Source: Prolixibacteraceae bacterium (GTDB lineage: Bacteria > Bacteroidota > Bacteroidia > Bacteroidales > Prolixibacteraceae). From it: a DNA stretch of 18,438 bases. This document shows positions 1 to 7,169 of the stretch, in pieces (the first letter of the stretch is position 1; each line of letters begins with the position of its first letter). The stretch spans positions 1 to 18,438 of the forward strand of contig JAGODU010000079.1 of the NCBI GenBank assembly GCA_017998095.1, read 5' to 3'. Under the pieces are notes generated by a model. That model did not search any database, was not told the origin of the DNA, and was given only the letters and a program-made list of their open reading frames with translations. The position numbers and the translations under genes are program-made.

Positions 1-1228
1 CTTCTACAGGAAATAATTTCAAAAGGTTTCCCAGATCCAGAACACCTTTAAGGGCAGCATCAATATTCGGGTCTTTTATAACAGATTTCACTTTTGCATG
101 CATTGCAATAGGATTACCGGCCATATTGATATTAAGCTTTTTAACACCAATCTCAAGATTATCGAAGTTACCTTCAGGCTTAAATACATAAGCAGAAGCC
201 TCATTAATCTTTAGTTCATCCGGAAGTCCGGGATATTTCACAGTTCCGTTTTCAATATTGAAAGCAATATTGATAAGAGGAGTAATTTCTTTATAATAAA
301 CCCCTTTAATAATACCATTGAAGTTAATTCGTCCTTTAGCTTCAGCCTTTTCAACAGTTTTTTTATAATCTTCGGGTATCATTTTAAACAATGTATTCAA
401 ACCAATCTCAGGAATATCGAATTTCATGTCGAATATCATTGAATCGCGCGGATAGGCAAAGCTGCCTTCAATGTTTAATGGCATTGAGTTAATCTCGGAC
501 TTTTGAGAATCAAAAATAAATTTAATACTATCGAGATAAGCAAGCAGTGATGTTTTAAGAGAAAACGGGGCTTCCTTGATAAAGTTTGAGCCATCCATAG
601 TAAAATTCATGGAAGGAGAATTGATGTCCAGATCAAGAACAGTTTCCATACCTTTCAGTTCTCCTGAAAGATTCAGGTTGGCGTTAAGAATTGAATAAGT
701 AAAATCACTTCTGCGGTTATCGAAAATAAAGCTAAGGTCGTTCATTTTAATATCGCGAAGGAGGAATTTTGAAGGTTCACTTACAGCTGCAGTCTTTTCA
801 GCATTCGTAGTCGGTATATTTTCAGAAGCTGCCGGTTTACTTATTTTCCAGTTCGACTTTCCTTCTTTGGTTCTCAGCATATTAATCTTTGAGCCGTCGG
901 TATAAATTTCTTTGATAAGAATACCATCGTCCTTAAGTAATGATGAAAGGTCTATTTGGGCAGATATTTCTTTAATTGAAACAAGAGTATCATTGGCAAA
1001 AACGTCCTTGCCAACAATTGCCAATCCCTTAAAGGTAGCAGTAAAATCGGGGAATGACTGAAACAAGGTAAGGGAAAACCTGTCGTATGAAATTGTAGCA
1101 TCGACTTTTGAATTTATTGTTTGAAGGGCATAGTCTTTAATCTTGTTTTTATAGATAACAGGAAGTAAGATAATTCCGACAACAAGTAACAGGAGGATAA
1201 GGGATAAGGCAGTCAGGACTTTTTTCAT
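1..1228 (-). CDS. AsmA-family envelope protein, C-terminus cut off by the window edge
   Basis: I translated this by hand from ATG at 1228; the frame stays open for 409 codons to the window edge. The protein starts MKKVLTALSLILLLLVVG, giving one N-terminal membrane segment (about residues 4-22). A long, beta-rich, low-Cys periplasmic region follows, with the alternating pattern of AsmA-like proteins (for example SYDRFSLTLFQSFPDF near residues 45-60 and FNGIIKGVYYKEITPLINIA further on). AsmA-like proteins are inner-membrane-anchored proteins of Gram-negative bacteria, related to bridge-like lipid transport proteins and linked to outer-membrane lipid homeostasis. It lies 62 bp downstream of cinA on the same strand and could be read from the M48-cinA transcript; I see no good TAnnTTTG promoter in the gap. 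The family call is fairly firm, the exact role is not. Members are usually much longer, so a large part is missing. Confidence 0.75.
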   Translation of the reverse strand, partial: MKKVLTALSLILLLLVVGIILLPVIYKNKIKDYALQTINSKVDATISYDRFSLTLFQSFPDFTATFKGLAIVGKDVFANDTLVSIKEISAQIDLSSLLKDDGILIKEIYTDGSKINMLRTKEGKSNWKISKPAASENIPTTNAEKTAAVSEPSKFLLRDIKMNDLSFIFDNRRSDFTYSILNANLNLSGELKGMETVLDLDINSPSMNFTMDGSNFIKEAPFSLKTSLLAYLDSIKFIFDSQKSEINSMPLNIEGSFAYPRDSMIFDMKFDIPEIGLNTLFKMIPEDYKKTVEKAEAKGRINFNGIIKGVYYKEITPLINIAFNIENGTVKYPGLPDELKINEASAYVFKPEGNFDNLEIGVKKLNINMAGNPIAMHAKVKSVIKDPNIDAALKGVLDLGNLLKLFPVE

Positions 1229-1256
1229 AGCTAAATAATTATATTCTAATTTTCTA

Positions 1257-1278
1257 TTAAAACCTGTTAAGGTTAATG
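1257..1278 (-). terminator. Weak hairpin after cinA
   Basis: Just beyond the cinA stop codon the sequence AACCT-GTTA-AGGTT forms a 5-bp stem with a 4-base loop. On the minus strand it is followed by TTTTAATAG. The stem is short, so this is at best a weak or attenuating terminator before the asmA-like gene. Confidence 0.25.
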
Positions 1279-1290
1279 AAATAAAATTAC

Positions 1291-2535
1291 TTATTTTTCT
1301 TTAATCAACATCAACCTTAGCATATCCAAAGCAGTAAGACTTGCCCTGATTATAGTTCTGTCTCTGGCATTTACAAAATTAAAGACAGCTGCTTTTGTTT
1401 CATCAGGACCGGATACAGCAATCCAGACCATGCCAACAGGTTTTTCTTCTGTCCCCCCATCCGGTCCTGCCACTCCGGAAGTAGCTATTCCATATTCTGA
1501 GTTCATTGCAATCTTTACATTTTCGGCCATTTGGCGCACAACTGATTCGCTGACTGCACCATAAGTGCTGATTGATGATTCACTTACCCCCAGAATATTT
1601 ATTTTAGCTTCATTGGAGTAAGCAACTACTGAACCTTTAAACCACTTAGAACTTCCGGGAATAGAAGTAATTAAATGAGAAATGTAACCCCCTGTACAAC
1701 TTTCAGCAACAGATAGTTTAAGTTTTCTTTCACGCAAAAGTCTTCCGGTTACCTCAGCAATTGTATCATCACCATAACCATAAATAGCTTCAGGAATTAT
1801 CTCATTAAGTTTTTTTACCTGATCATCCACTTCAGCCTGAAGCTGAACTTCGTTATCTCCAAAAGCAGAAAGACGAAGACGTATCAATCCGGGACTTGGC
1901 AAATAAGCAAGGTTAATATGAGCCGGTAAATTATCTTCCCAATCTTCAAGCATATTTGAAAGCTTTGATTCTGCAATTCCTATCGTTTGAATGGTTTTAT
2001 GTACTATACTCTCATGGACACTAAACTTTTTGAGTCTTGGTATAACATGATCAGTCATCAGCTGTTTCATTTCAAAAGGAACACCCGGCATAGAAACATA
2101 GATTATTCCATCCTTTTCAAACCACATGCCCGGAGCTGTACCTACAGGATTAGAAAGCACATCACAACATTCAGGAACCATTGCCTGTTCCTTGTTTAAC
2201 TCAATAATATTAAGATTTCTTATTTTGAAGTAACTTACTATATGATTTAATGTTGCTTCGTTTAATACAAGCTGCGTATTAAAGTAATTCACCAGAACAC
2301 TTTTTGTCCTGTCATCTTTTGTAGGACCTAAGCCACCTGTTATTAAAACAATACCTGCCCTTTTTGAAGCATTGTTCAAAGCTTCGACCAGATGTTCAGG
2401 TTCATCAGAAATTGAAGTAATCTGGGCTATTTTAAGTCCAATACTGTTTAACTCAACTGCCATCCAGGCTGAGTTGGTATCTACTATTTGTCCGATAAGA
2501 ATTTCATCGCCTATTGTGATTATCTCTACTTTCAT
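1291..2535 (-). CDS. cinA: CinA: nicotinamide-nucleotide amidase / competence-damage protein
   Basis: This is a full-length (414 aa) two-domain CinA. The N-terminal molybdopterin-binding-like domain (COG1058 type, about residues 1-170) shows ITIGDEILIGQIVDTNS at the start, GGLGPTKDD at 67-75 and MPGVPFEM near 149-156. The C-terminal PncC-type domain (about 260-414) has the active-site region VAESCTGG at 276-283, followed by ITSIPGSSKWFKGSVVAYSN; the Ser of ESCTGG is the expected nucleophile. The enzyme deamidates nicotinamide mononucleotide to nicotinate mononucleotide, feeding NAD recycling; the N-terminal domain of such fusions can have ADP-ribose pyrophosphatase activity. The ATG overlaps the stop of the upstream protease gene by 4 bp (ATGA), so the two are probably translationally coupled. 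Start and family are secure. Confidence 0.95.
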   Translation of the reverse strand: MKVEIITIGDEILIGQIVDTNSAWMAVELNSIGLKIAQITSISDEPEHLVEALNNASKRAGIVLITGGLGPTKDDRTKSVLVNYFNTQLVLNEATLNHIVSYFKIRNLNIIELNKEQAMVPECCDVLSNPVGTAPGMWFEKDGIIYVSMPGVPFEMKQLMTDHVIPRLKKFSVHESIVHKTIQTIGIAESKLSNMLEDWEDNLPAHINLAYLPSPGLIRLRLSAFGDNEVQLQAEVDDQVKKLNEIIPEAIYGYGDDTIAEVTGRLLRERKLKLSVAESCTGGYISHLITSIPGSSKWFKGSVVAYSNEAKINILGVSESSISTYGAVSESVVRQMAENVKIAMNSEYGIATSGVAGPDGGTEEKPVGMVWIAVSGPDETKAAVFNFVNARDRTIIRASLTALDMLRLMLIKEK

Positions 2536-3767
2536 AAGCTTGATTCGATTTTGTTAATTCGCTGTAATAATGTTGGGTGTGAATAATGGAAAAAAACATA
2601 TAATGGATGTGGAGTAAGATTACTTAGATTCTTTGAAGTAAGTTTCTTTAATCCTGAAATAAGGTTCTCCCCCATTCCATATTTAACAGCAAAATCATCT
2701 GCCTGATATTCATGTCTTCTTGAAAAAATATTCATGCCTATACCAATAAAGAATGATACAGGTGAGTATAAAATTCCAAAAGCAATTAGTCCTAAGTGAA
2801 ACTTTGGTTCGTCAACACCAAGTGCTTTTGAAAGATCGGGGTTTGATATCAAAAGTGAAAAAATAAAGAACATTATTCCCGTTTGAATAATGCCGGACAA
2901 TAGGCCTGATATGTTATGCTTTTTCTTGTAGTGACCAATTTCATGAGCTAGAACTGCAACAATTTCATTTGTTGTCAGGTCGTTGATCAAAGTATCATAA
3001 AGGACTATCCTTTTTTTGGGACCTAAACCTGTGAAATATGCATTTGCTTTGGTTGAGCGCTTTGAACCATCGATTACAAATATGTTTTTAAGTTTAAACC
3101 CTGCTTTTGTTGCAAAACCTGAGATTGCATCCTTGAGTTCACCTTCTTCAAGTGGTGTTTGTTTATTGAATATAGGAACTATCAGAGAGGAATAAAACAA
3201 GCTGATAAAAATTGAGATAATAGTCATCAGTCCCCATGCCCAGAGCCAGAAATAAACGCCTGTTTTTGTCCAGATAAATATAATCAGGGAAAGAACACCA
3301 CCTCCCAAAATTGCAGTTAAAAGCAATCCTTTTAGTTTATCGAGGATGAAAGTTTTTGGAGTTGTCTTATTAAAGCCAAATTTCTCTTCAATAACAAAAG
3401 TATCATAAACTGAAAAGGGAGTATTCAGGATATCAGAAGCAAGTCCGATTATGCCAAAAAATATGAGGGATGAGATTATAATATTTTCTGATATATCAAG
3501 AGACCAATTGCTAACAAGGGCAAATCCCTTAAATATCAACATTAGTAATATCAACAAAAAGGAAAAAGATGAAGTTAAAGCTTCGAATCTGTAATTTACT
3601 TTTTTATATGATTGGGATTTTACGTATTCTTCACTACTGAATATTCCTTTTAGCTTTTCAGGAATAGTATCGCTCCATCGGGTTGTATTAAGATAATCGA
3701 GTAATCTTTCAAATAAAAAATCAAAAACAATAATCCCGATTATTAAATAGAAAATTATTTGAGTCAT
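2532..3767 (-). CDS. M48 family (Ste24/CAAX-prenyl-protease-like) membrane metalloprotease
   Basis: 411 aa integral-membrane zinc protease. The zinc motif HEIGH is at 275-279 and the third ligand is Glu353 in RHEYQADDFA, both typical of M48A peptidases. Hydrophobic segments occur near residues 3-20, 65-87, 97-113, 148-168, 172-200, 290-308 and 325-345. The GSKRSTKANAYFTGLG stretch (234-249) and the region before HEIGH match the Ste24 family. Bacteria lack the yeast a-factor CAAX substrate, so the job here is probably cleavage or quality control of membrane proteins; the substrate is unknown. It is the first gene of a minus-strand unit with cinA (4-bp overlap). A long inverted repeat (3791-3850) sits about 25 bp upstream of the ATG and may affect its expression. 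Confidence 0.9.
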   Translation of the reverse strand: MTQIIFYLIIGIIVFDFLFERLLDYLNTTRWSDTIPEKLKGIFSSEEYVKSQSYKKVNYRFEALTSSFSFLLILLMLIFKGFALVSNWSLDISENIIISSLIFFGIIGLASDILNTPFSVYDTFVIEEKFGFNKTTPKTFILDKLKGLLLTAILGGGVLSLIIFIWTKTGVYFWLWAWGLMTIISIFISLFYSSLIVPIFNKQTPLEEGELKDAISGFATKAGFKLKNIFVIDGSKRSTKANAYFTGLGPKKRIVLYDTLINDLTTNEIVAVLAHEIGHYKKKHNISGLLSGIIQTGIMFFIFSLLISNPDLSKALGVDEPKFHLGLIAFGILYSPVSFFIGIGMNIFSRRHEYQADDFAVKYGMGENLISGLKKLTSKNLSNLTPHPLYVFFHYSHPTLLQRINKIESSL

Positions 3768-3790
3768 ACTTATTAAGATAAGCTGTAAAA

Positions 3791-3850
3791 ATACATAACA
3801 TTAACCCAAAAAATGGCAAAATATTAGCTTTTTGGTTTATTGTTATGTAT
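3791..3850. repeat. Long inverted repeat between the protease gene and the small ORF
   Basis: The arms are 3791-3812 and 3829-3850, 22 bases each, with 20 of 22 pairing. The outer 10 are perfect (ATACATAACA against TGTTATGTAT). The loop is 16 bases. With one bulge, pairing continues outward to roughly 3784 and 3857. It starts about 23 bp upstream of the protease ATG on the minus strand, in an intergenic region between divergent genes. It could be a 5'-leader structure, an operator or a small RNA hairpin; the sequence does not decide between these. Confidence 0.7.
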
Positions 3851-3949
3851 CTTTTAAAAAAATTAAAAATTATTTAAAAAAATATATTAAACAAGTAGGG
3901 TAAAACGTTTGTTAAGTGTATTAAGTTCAGTTAAGTCAGAGAAGATAGT

Positions 3950-4165
3950 ATGTCAGAAGAGATGAAAAAAATCAATAAAATAAGAGCTAAGTCTGATACA
4001 TTCAAGATTGAGGAAGCAATTCCAAAGAATCATTTGAATGTTTACTTATCTTTTATCAGTATTATCTCAGTTTCAAAAGAGATAAATCTGCATGATATTC
4101 AATTGGATATTGAAAACAGTGACATGGAAAACCTCAAGTTTTCTAATTGGTTCAGCTGGAATTAA
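3950..4165 (+). CDS. Small hypothetical protein (71 aa)
   Basis: I do not recognise this family. The ORF runs from ATG at 3950 and encodes a soluble-looking protein. It has a basic N-terminus (MSEEMKKINKIRAKSDTFKI), a hydrophobic middle (about residues 29-42, LNVYLSFISIISVS), an acidic stretch (HDIQLDIENSDMENL) and an aromatic end (NWFSWN). Two points favour a real gene: it lies alone in plus orientation between two minus-strand genes, so it is not a shadow of either, and a strong rho-independent hairpin with a T-run follows 40 bp after the stop (4206-4239). I find no clear TAnnTTTG promoter; the 5' side is very AT-rich. It could also be the chance ORF of a transcribed small RNA. Confidence 0.5.
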   Translation: MSEEMKKINKIRAKSDTFKIEEAIPKNHLNVYLSFISIISVSKEINLHDIQLDIENSDMENLKFSNWFSWN

Positions 4166-4205
4166 AAGAATTATATTTACTCCTTAGAATTTTATAGTCG
4201 AACAG

Positions 4206-4239
4206 GCAGGGGATGTTATCTCCTGCTTTTTATTTTTAT
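4206..4239 (+). terminator. Rho-independent terminator of the small ORF
   Basis: Arms 4206-4214 and 4218-4226 form a 9-bp stem (one G-T wobble) with the 3-base loop GTT. The run TTTTTATTTTTATA follows directly. This is the clearest plus-strand terminator in the window and marks the end of a transcript covering the 71-codon ORF. Confidence 0.8.
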
Positions 4240-4286
4240 ATATAACGACAATTATTTAGGAACGACGGTCTGGTAGAAAAAGTTTT

Positions 4287-4427
4287 GAGATTCCTCACTT
4301 CGTTCGGAATGACCCGCAGCCTGTAAATTAAAGAGGAAGGGAAAGGGCAGCGAAGCCGCCCTTTCCCTTCCCGTACCCCAAAAAAGCGACAGTCATTCCG
4401 AACGAAACGTAGTGCAGTGAGGAATCT
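4287..4427. repeat. Composite intergenic inverted-repeat element
   Basis: The left arm (4287-4313, GAGATTCCTCACTTCGTTCG then GAATGAC) is the reverse complement of the right arm (4392-4427), except that the right arm has 10 extra bases (ACGTAGTGCA, 4407-4416) in the middle. Between them lies a perfect 14-bp GC-rich stem (4335-4348 with 4358-4371, 9-base loop). The arm sequence resembles an intergenic repeat I recall as common in Bacteroidota genomes (a GAGGAATCT / CATTCCGAACGAA type). It holds no ORF. A MITE-like or REP-like nature is inference. Confidence 0.75.
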
Positions 4428-4456
4428 ACTTGCATTGCAAGCTATATTGCTGAGAA

Positions 4457-7126
4457 TTAATAATCTGTCTTTTTCTCTTTTATCCTCAAGAATATTTTAA
4501 GCACTTCACTAAAGATCAGAGGAACCAACCCTAACGCTATTGCCATAAACCACCCTGCTGTATCAAGCATTTGAAGGCCGAAAGCTGAACGCATAAATGG
4601 AATTTCAATAACTACAAGCTGAAGTAATATTCCAATAAAAATTGAACCTATAAGTACCTTATTTGAGAAGATGCCAACTTTAAATATTGATTTCAAATTG
4701 CTCCTTACAGCAAATGAAAAGAAGAGCTGACTGGCAATAAGAACCATAAAAGCCATCGTCCTTGCATATTCAACTGTCTCAACAGGAACACCCTTATCGA
4801 AAGGAGAATATCCATGTTCGAAGTATCCAAACCAGAATGCAAATATTGTCAGCAAACCTATAAGCAATCCACCAACAACTGCCCTGCTCCCTGCTCCATG
4901 TGAAAAGAAGCTTTCTTTAGGGTTACGTGGTTTTTCCTTCATAACATCCGGATCTCCGGGATCCATACCAAGAGCTATTGCCGGAAGAGAGTCAGTTAGT
5001 AAGTTAATCCATAAAAGCTGTGTAGCAATTAGTGGAGCTTCCCAACCAACTATCAGTGCACCAAACATTGCAATTACTTCCCCAAGATTACATGTAAGCA
5101 GGAATATTACTGATTTTTTAATATTGTTGTATATGTTCCTGCCCTGCTCTATTGCTGAAATTATTGTTGAAAAGTTATCATCAGTCAATATCATATCTGA
5201 AGCCCCTTTGGCAACATCAGTTCCTGTAATACCCATAGCTACACCAATATCTGCAGCGTTTAGTGAAGGGGCATCATTAACTCCGTCGCCGGTCATTGAA
5301 ACAATATTGCTGTACGATTTAAGTGCTTTGACTATTCTAACTTTATGTTCAGGTGAAACACGGGCAAATACCCTGTAATCGTTTATCCTTCTTGTGAAAT
5401 CTTCTTCAGATAATGAATCTATTTCAGCTCCTGTCATTGCCTGTTCAATATTCTCAGCAATGCCAAGTTCTTTAGCTATCGCAAAAGCTGTGTTTTTATG
5501 GTCGCCGGTAATCATGATAGTCCTTATACCTGCCATTTTAGCTTTTTGAATTGAATGCTTTACTTCTTCCCTTGGAGGGTCGATCATACCAACTACTCCA
5601 AGCAGGATAAGGTCTTTCTCCATTTCTTCAGGACTCACGACTGTGTTAACCGGTTTATAAGCTGCCCCTAATGTCCGGAGGGCATCAAACGACATCTCCT
5701 CAGTTGCAGAATAAAATTTTTCCTTATGTTCTTGCGTAAGAGGAACTACTTTCCCGTTCTCCAGAACATGAGTTGATATTTTTATAAGGTTGTCAATTGC
5801 TCCTTTTGTAAATACAGTCAAAGTTCCGTTATCATCTGTTAGTGTCGACATTAATTTCCTGTCGGAATCAAAGGAGAACTCACCTACCCTGTTGTTGCTT
5901 TCATAAAGCTTATTTCTTTCTATTCCCAGGTTATCACCAAAAACAAGCAAAGCTATTTCAGTAGGATCGCCTGTCCCAACTCCATTATCATAAGTAGCAT
6001 CAGAACAAAGTATCATTGCTTTAGAAAGCATTTCAGCATCTTCTGAGACGTTTTTCATATTCTTCTCTACGTCTCTCATCCCTTCCAGGTTGAAGAATTT
6101 TACAACTGTCATTTTATTCTGGGTAAGGGTACCGGTTTTATCAGAGCAGACAATATTAACAGAACCAAGGGTTTCAACGGCAGGTAGTCTTTTAATTATG
6201 GCATTCTTTTTAGACATGATTGTAACACCAATTGAAAGAACTACAGCTACTATTGCAGCAAGACCTTCAGGAATGGAAGCTACAGCAAGAGAAACAGAAG
6301 TAAGGAACATTTCAGCAAGGTTTCTTCCCTGTATCCATGAAATAAGGAAAATGAAAACGCAAATAGCTATTGCAATTTTGCCTAAAGTCTTGCCAAGTTC
6401 ATCAAGCCTGATTTCAAGAGGCGTTTTACTGTCAGCTTCATTGTCAAGTATTTTAGCAATCTTTCCAACTTCAGTGTTCATGCCTGTTTCAACAGCTACA
6501 CCCACTCCCCGTCCATATGTAACAAGGGTTGACATGAATGCAGAATTAGTTCTGTCGCCAAGCGGAGTTTTAGGATCTTCAAAAAACAGCGATGCATCTT
6601 TGGATGAAGCTACTGATTCGCCTGTAAGGGCCGACTCTTCAATCTGAAGGTTCGCCGATTCAATTAAACGCAGGTCAGCAGAAATAAAACGCCCTGCATC
6701 AAGTATTACTATATCTCCGGGAACAACAAACTCTGATTCTATTTCAATAGTTTTGCCATCACGACGAACAAGAGCCTTGGGAGATGACATTTTCTGAAGA
6801 GCTTCAATTGCTTTTCCGGCTTTTACTTCCTGAGCAACACCAAGAATTGCATTTACAATGATTACAAGGAGAATAATGACTGAATCAATATATTCACCCA
6901 TGAAAGTAGTTATGACAACTGCTGCAAAAAGCACGTATATCAACCAATCCCTCAATTGTCCAAGAAATAACTGAAGGATAGTCTTTTTCTTTTTACCCTT
7001 CAGTTTGTTTGGACCATATTTTTCATACCTTATTTTTGCCTCCTCCTCAGTTAATCCCGTTAAAGGATTAACATTGAGATCATTGAAAACTTCTTCCTTA
7101 GTTTTTGAGAACCACATCATAGTCAT
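4457..7126 (-). CDS. Calcium-transporting P-type ATPase (type IIA, SERCA-like)
   Basis: 889 aa, full length for a type II P-ATPase. The order is: N-terminal cation-ATPase domain (about 4-75); actuator domain with TGES at 168-171; phosphorylation site DKTGTLT with Asp329; nucleotide-binding KGA at 441-443; then TGD (540-542) and TGDGVNDAP (612-620). Ion-site residues match Ca2+ pumps: PEGL in M4 (Glu287), NLGE in M5 (Asn680, Glu683), NLLTD in M6 (Asn708, Asp712). About ten membrane helices are present. It should use ATP to pump Ca2+ out of the cytoplasm, probably in exchange for protons; Mn2+ or another divalent ion is possible. A TAnnTTTG element lies just upstream (7141-7148), so it is probably transcribed on its own, though only 43 bp separate it from the uvrA-like gene. 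MTMM gives three closely spaced possible starts. Confidence 0.92.
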   Translation of the reverse strand: MTMMWFSKTKEEVFNDLNVNPLTGLTEEEAKIRYEKYGPNKLKGKKKKTILQLFLGQLRDWLIYVLFAAVVITTFMGEYIDSVIILLVIIVNAILGVAQEVKAGKAIEALQKMSSPKALVRRDGKTIEIESEFVVPGDIVILDAGRFISADLRLIESANLQIEESALTGESVASSKDASLFFEDPKTPLGDRTNSAFMSTLVTYGRGVGVAVETGMNTEVGKIAKILDNEADSKTPLEIRLDELGKTLGKIAIAICVFIFLISWIQGRNLAEMFLTSVSLAVASIPEGLAAIVAVVLSIGVTIMSKKNAIIKRLPAVETLGSVNIVCSDKTGTLTQNKMTVVKFFNLEGMRDVEKNMKNVSEDAEMLSKAMILCSDATYDNGVGTGDPTEIALLVFGDNLGIERNKLYESNNRVGEFSFDSDRKLMSTLTDDNGTLTVFTKGAIDNLIKISTHVLENGKVVPLTQEHKEKFYSATEEMSFDALRTLGAAYKPVNTVVSPEEMEKDLILLGVVGMIDPPREEVKHSIQKAKMAGIRTIMITGDHKNTAFAIAKELGIAENIEQAMTGAEIDSLSEEDFTRRINDYRVFARVSPEHKVRIVKALKSYSNIVSMTGDGVNDAPSLNAADIGVAMGITGTDVAKGASDMILTDDNFSTIISAIEQGRNIYNNIKKSVIFLLTCNLGEVIAMFGALIVGWEAPLIATQLLWINLLTDSLPAIALGMDPGDPDVMKEKPRNPKESFFSHGAGSRAVVGGLLIGLLTIFAFWFGYFEHGYSPFDKGVPVETVEYARTMAFMVLIASQLFFSFAVRSNLKSIFKVGIFSNKVLIGSIFIGILLQLVVIEIPFMRSAFGLQMLDTAGWFMAIALGLVPLIFSEVLKIFLRIKEKKTDY

Positions 7127-7140
7127 TTTATATTATGTGG

Positions 7141-7148
7141 CAAATATA
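7141..7148 (-). promoter_or_regulatory. Putative -7 element of the Ca-ATPase gene
   Basis: On the minus strand this reads TATATTTG, a full match to TAnnTTTG of Bacteroidota housekeeping promoters, 15 bp before the ATG. The nearest upstream TTG is 22 bp away (7171-7173), slightly far for a -33 element. The leader would be very short. Confidence 0.45.
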
Positions 7149-7169
7149 AAAATCTTAAGCAGATTTTTG

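Noticed and set aside
4428..4442. CTTGCATTGCAAG palindrome after the Ca-ATPase stop as a terminator
   Set aside because: The loop would be a single base and no T-run follows on the minus strand, so it is not a convincing terminator.
6090..6647. 185-codon plus-strand ORF inside the Ca-ATPase gene
   Set aside because: It is antisense to a highly conserved coding region with all its motifs intact, so it is a frame shadow.
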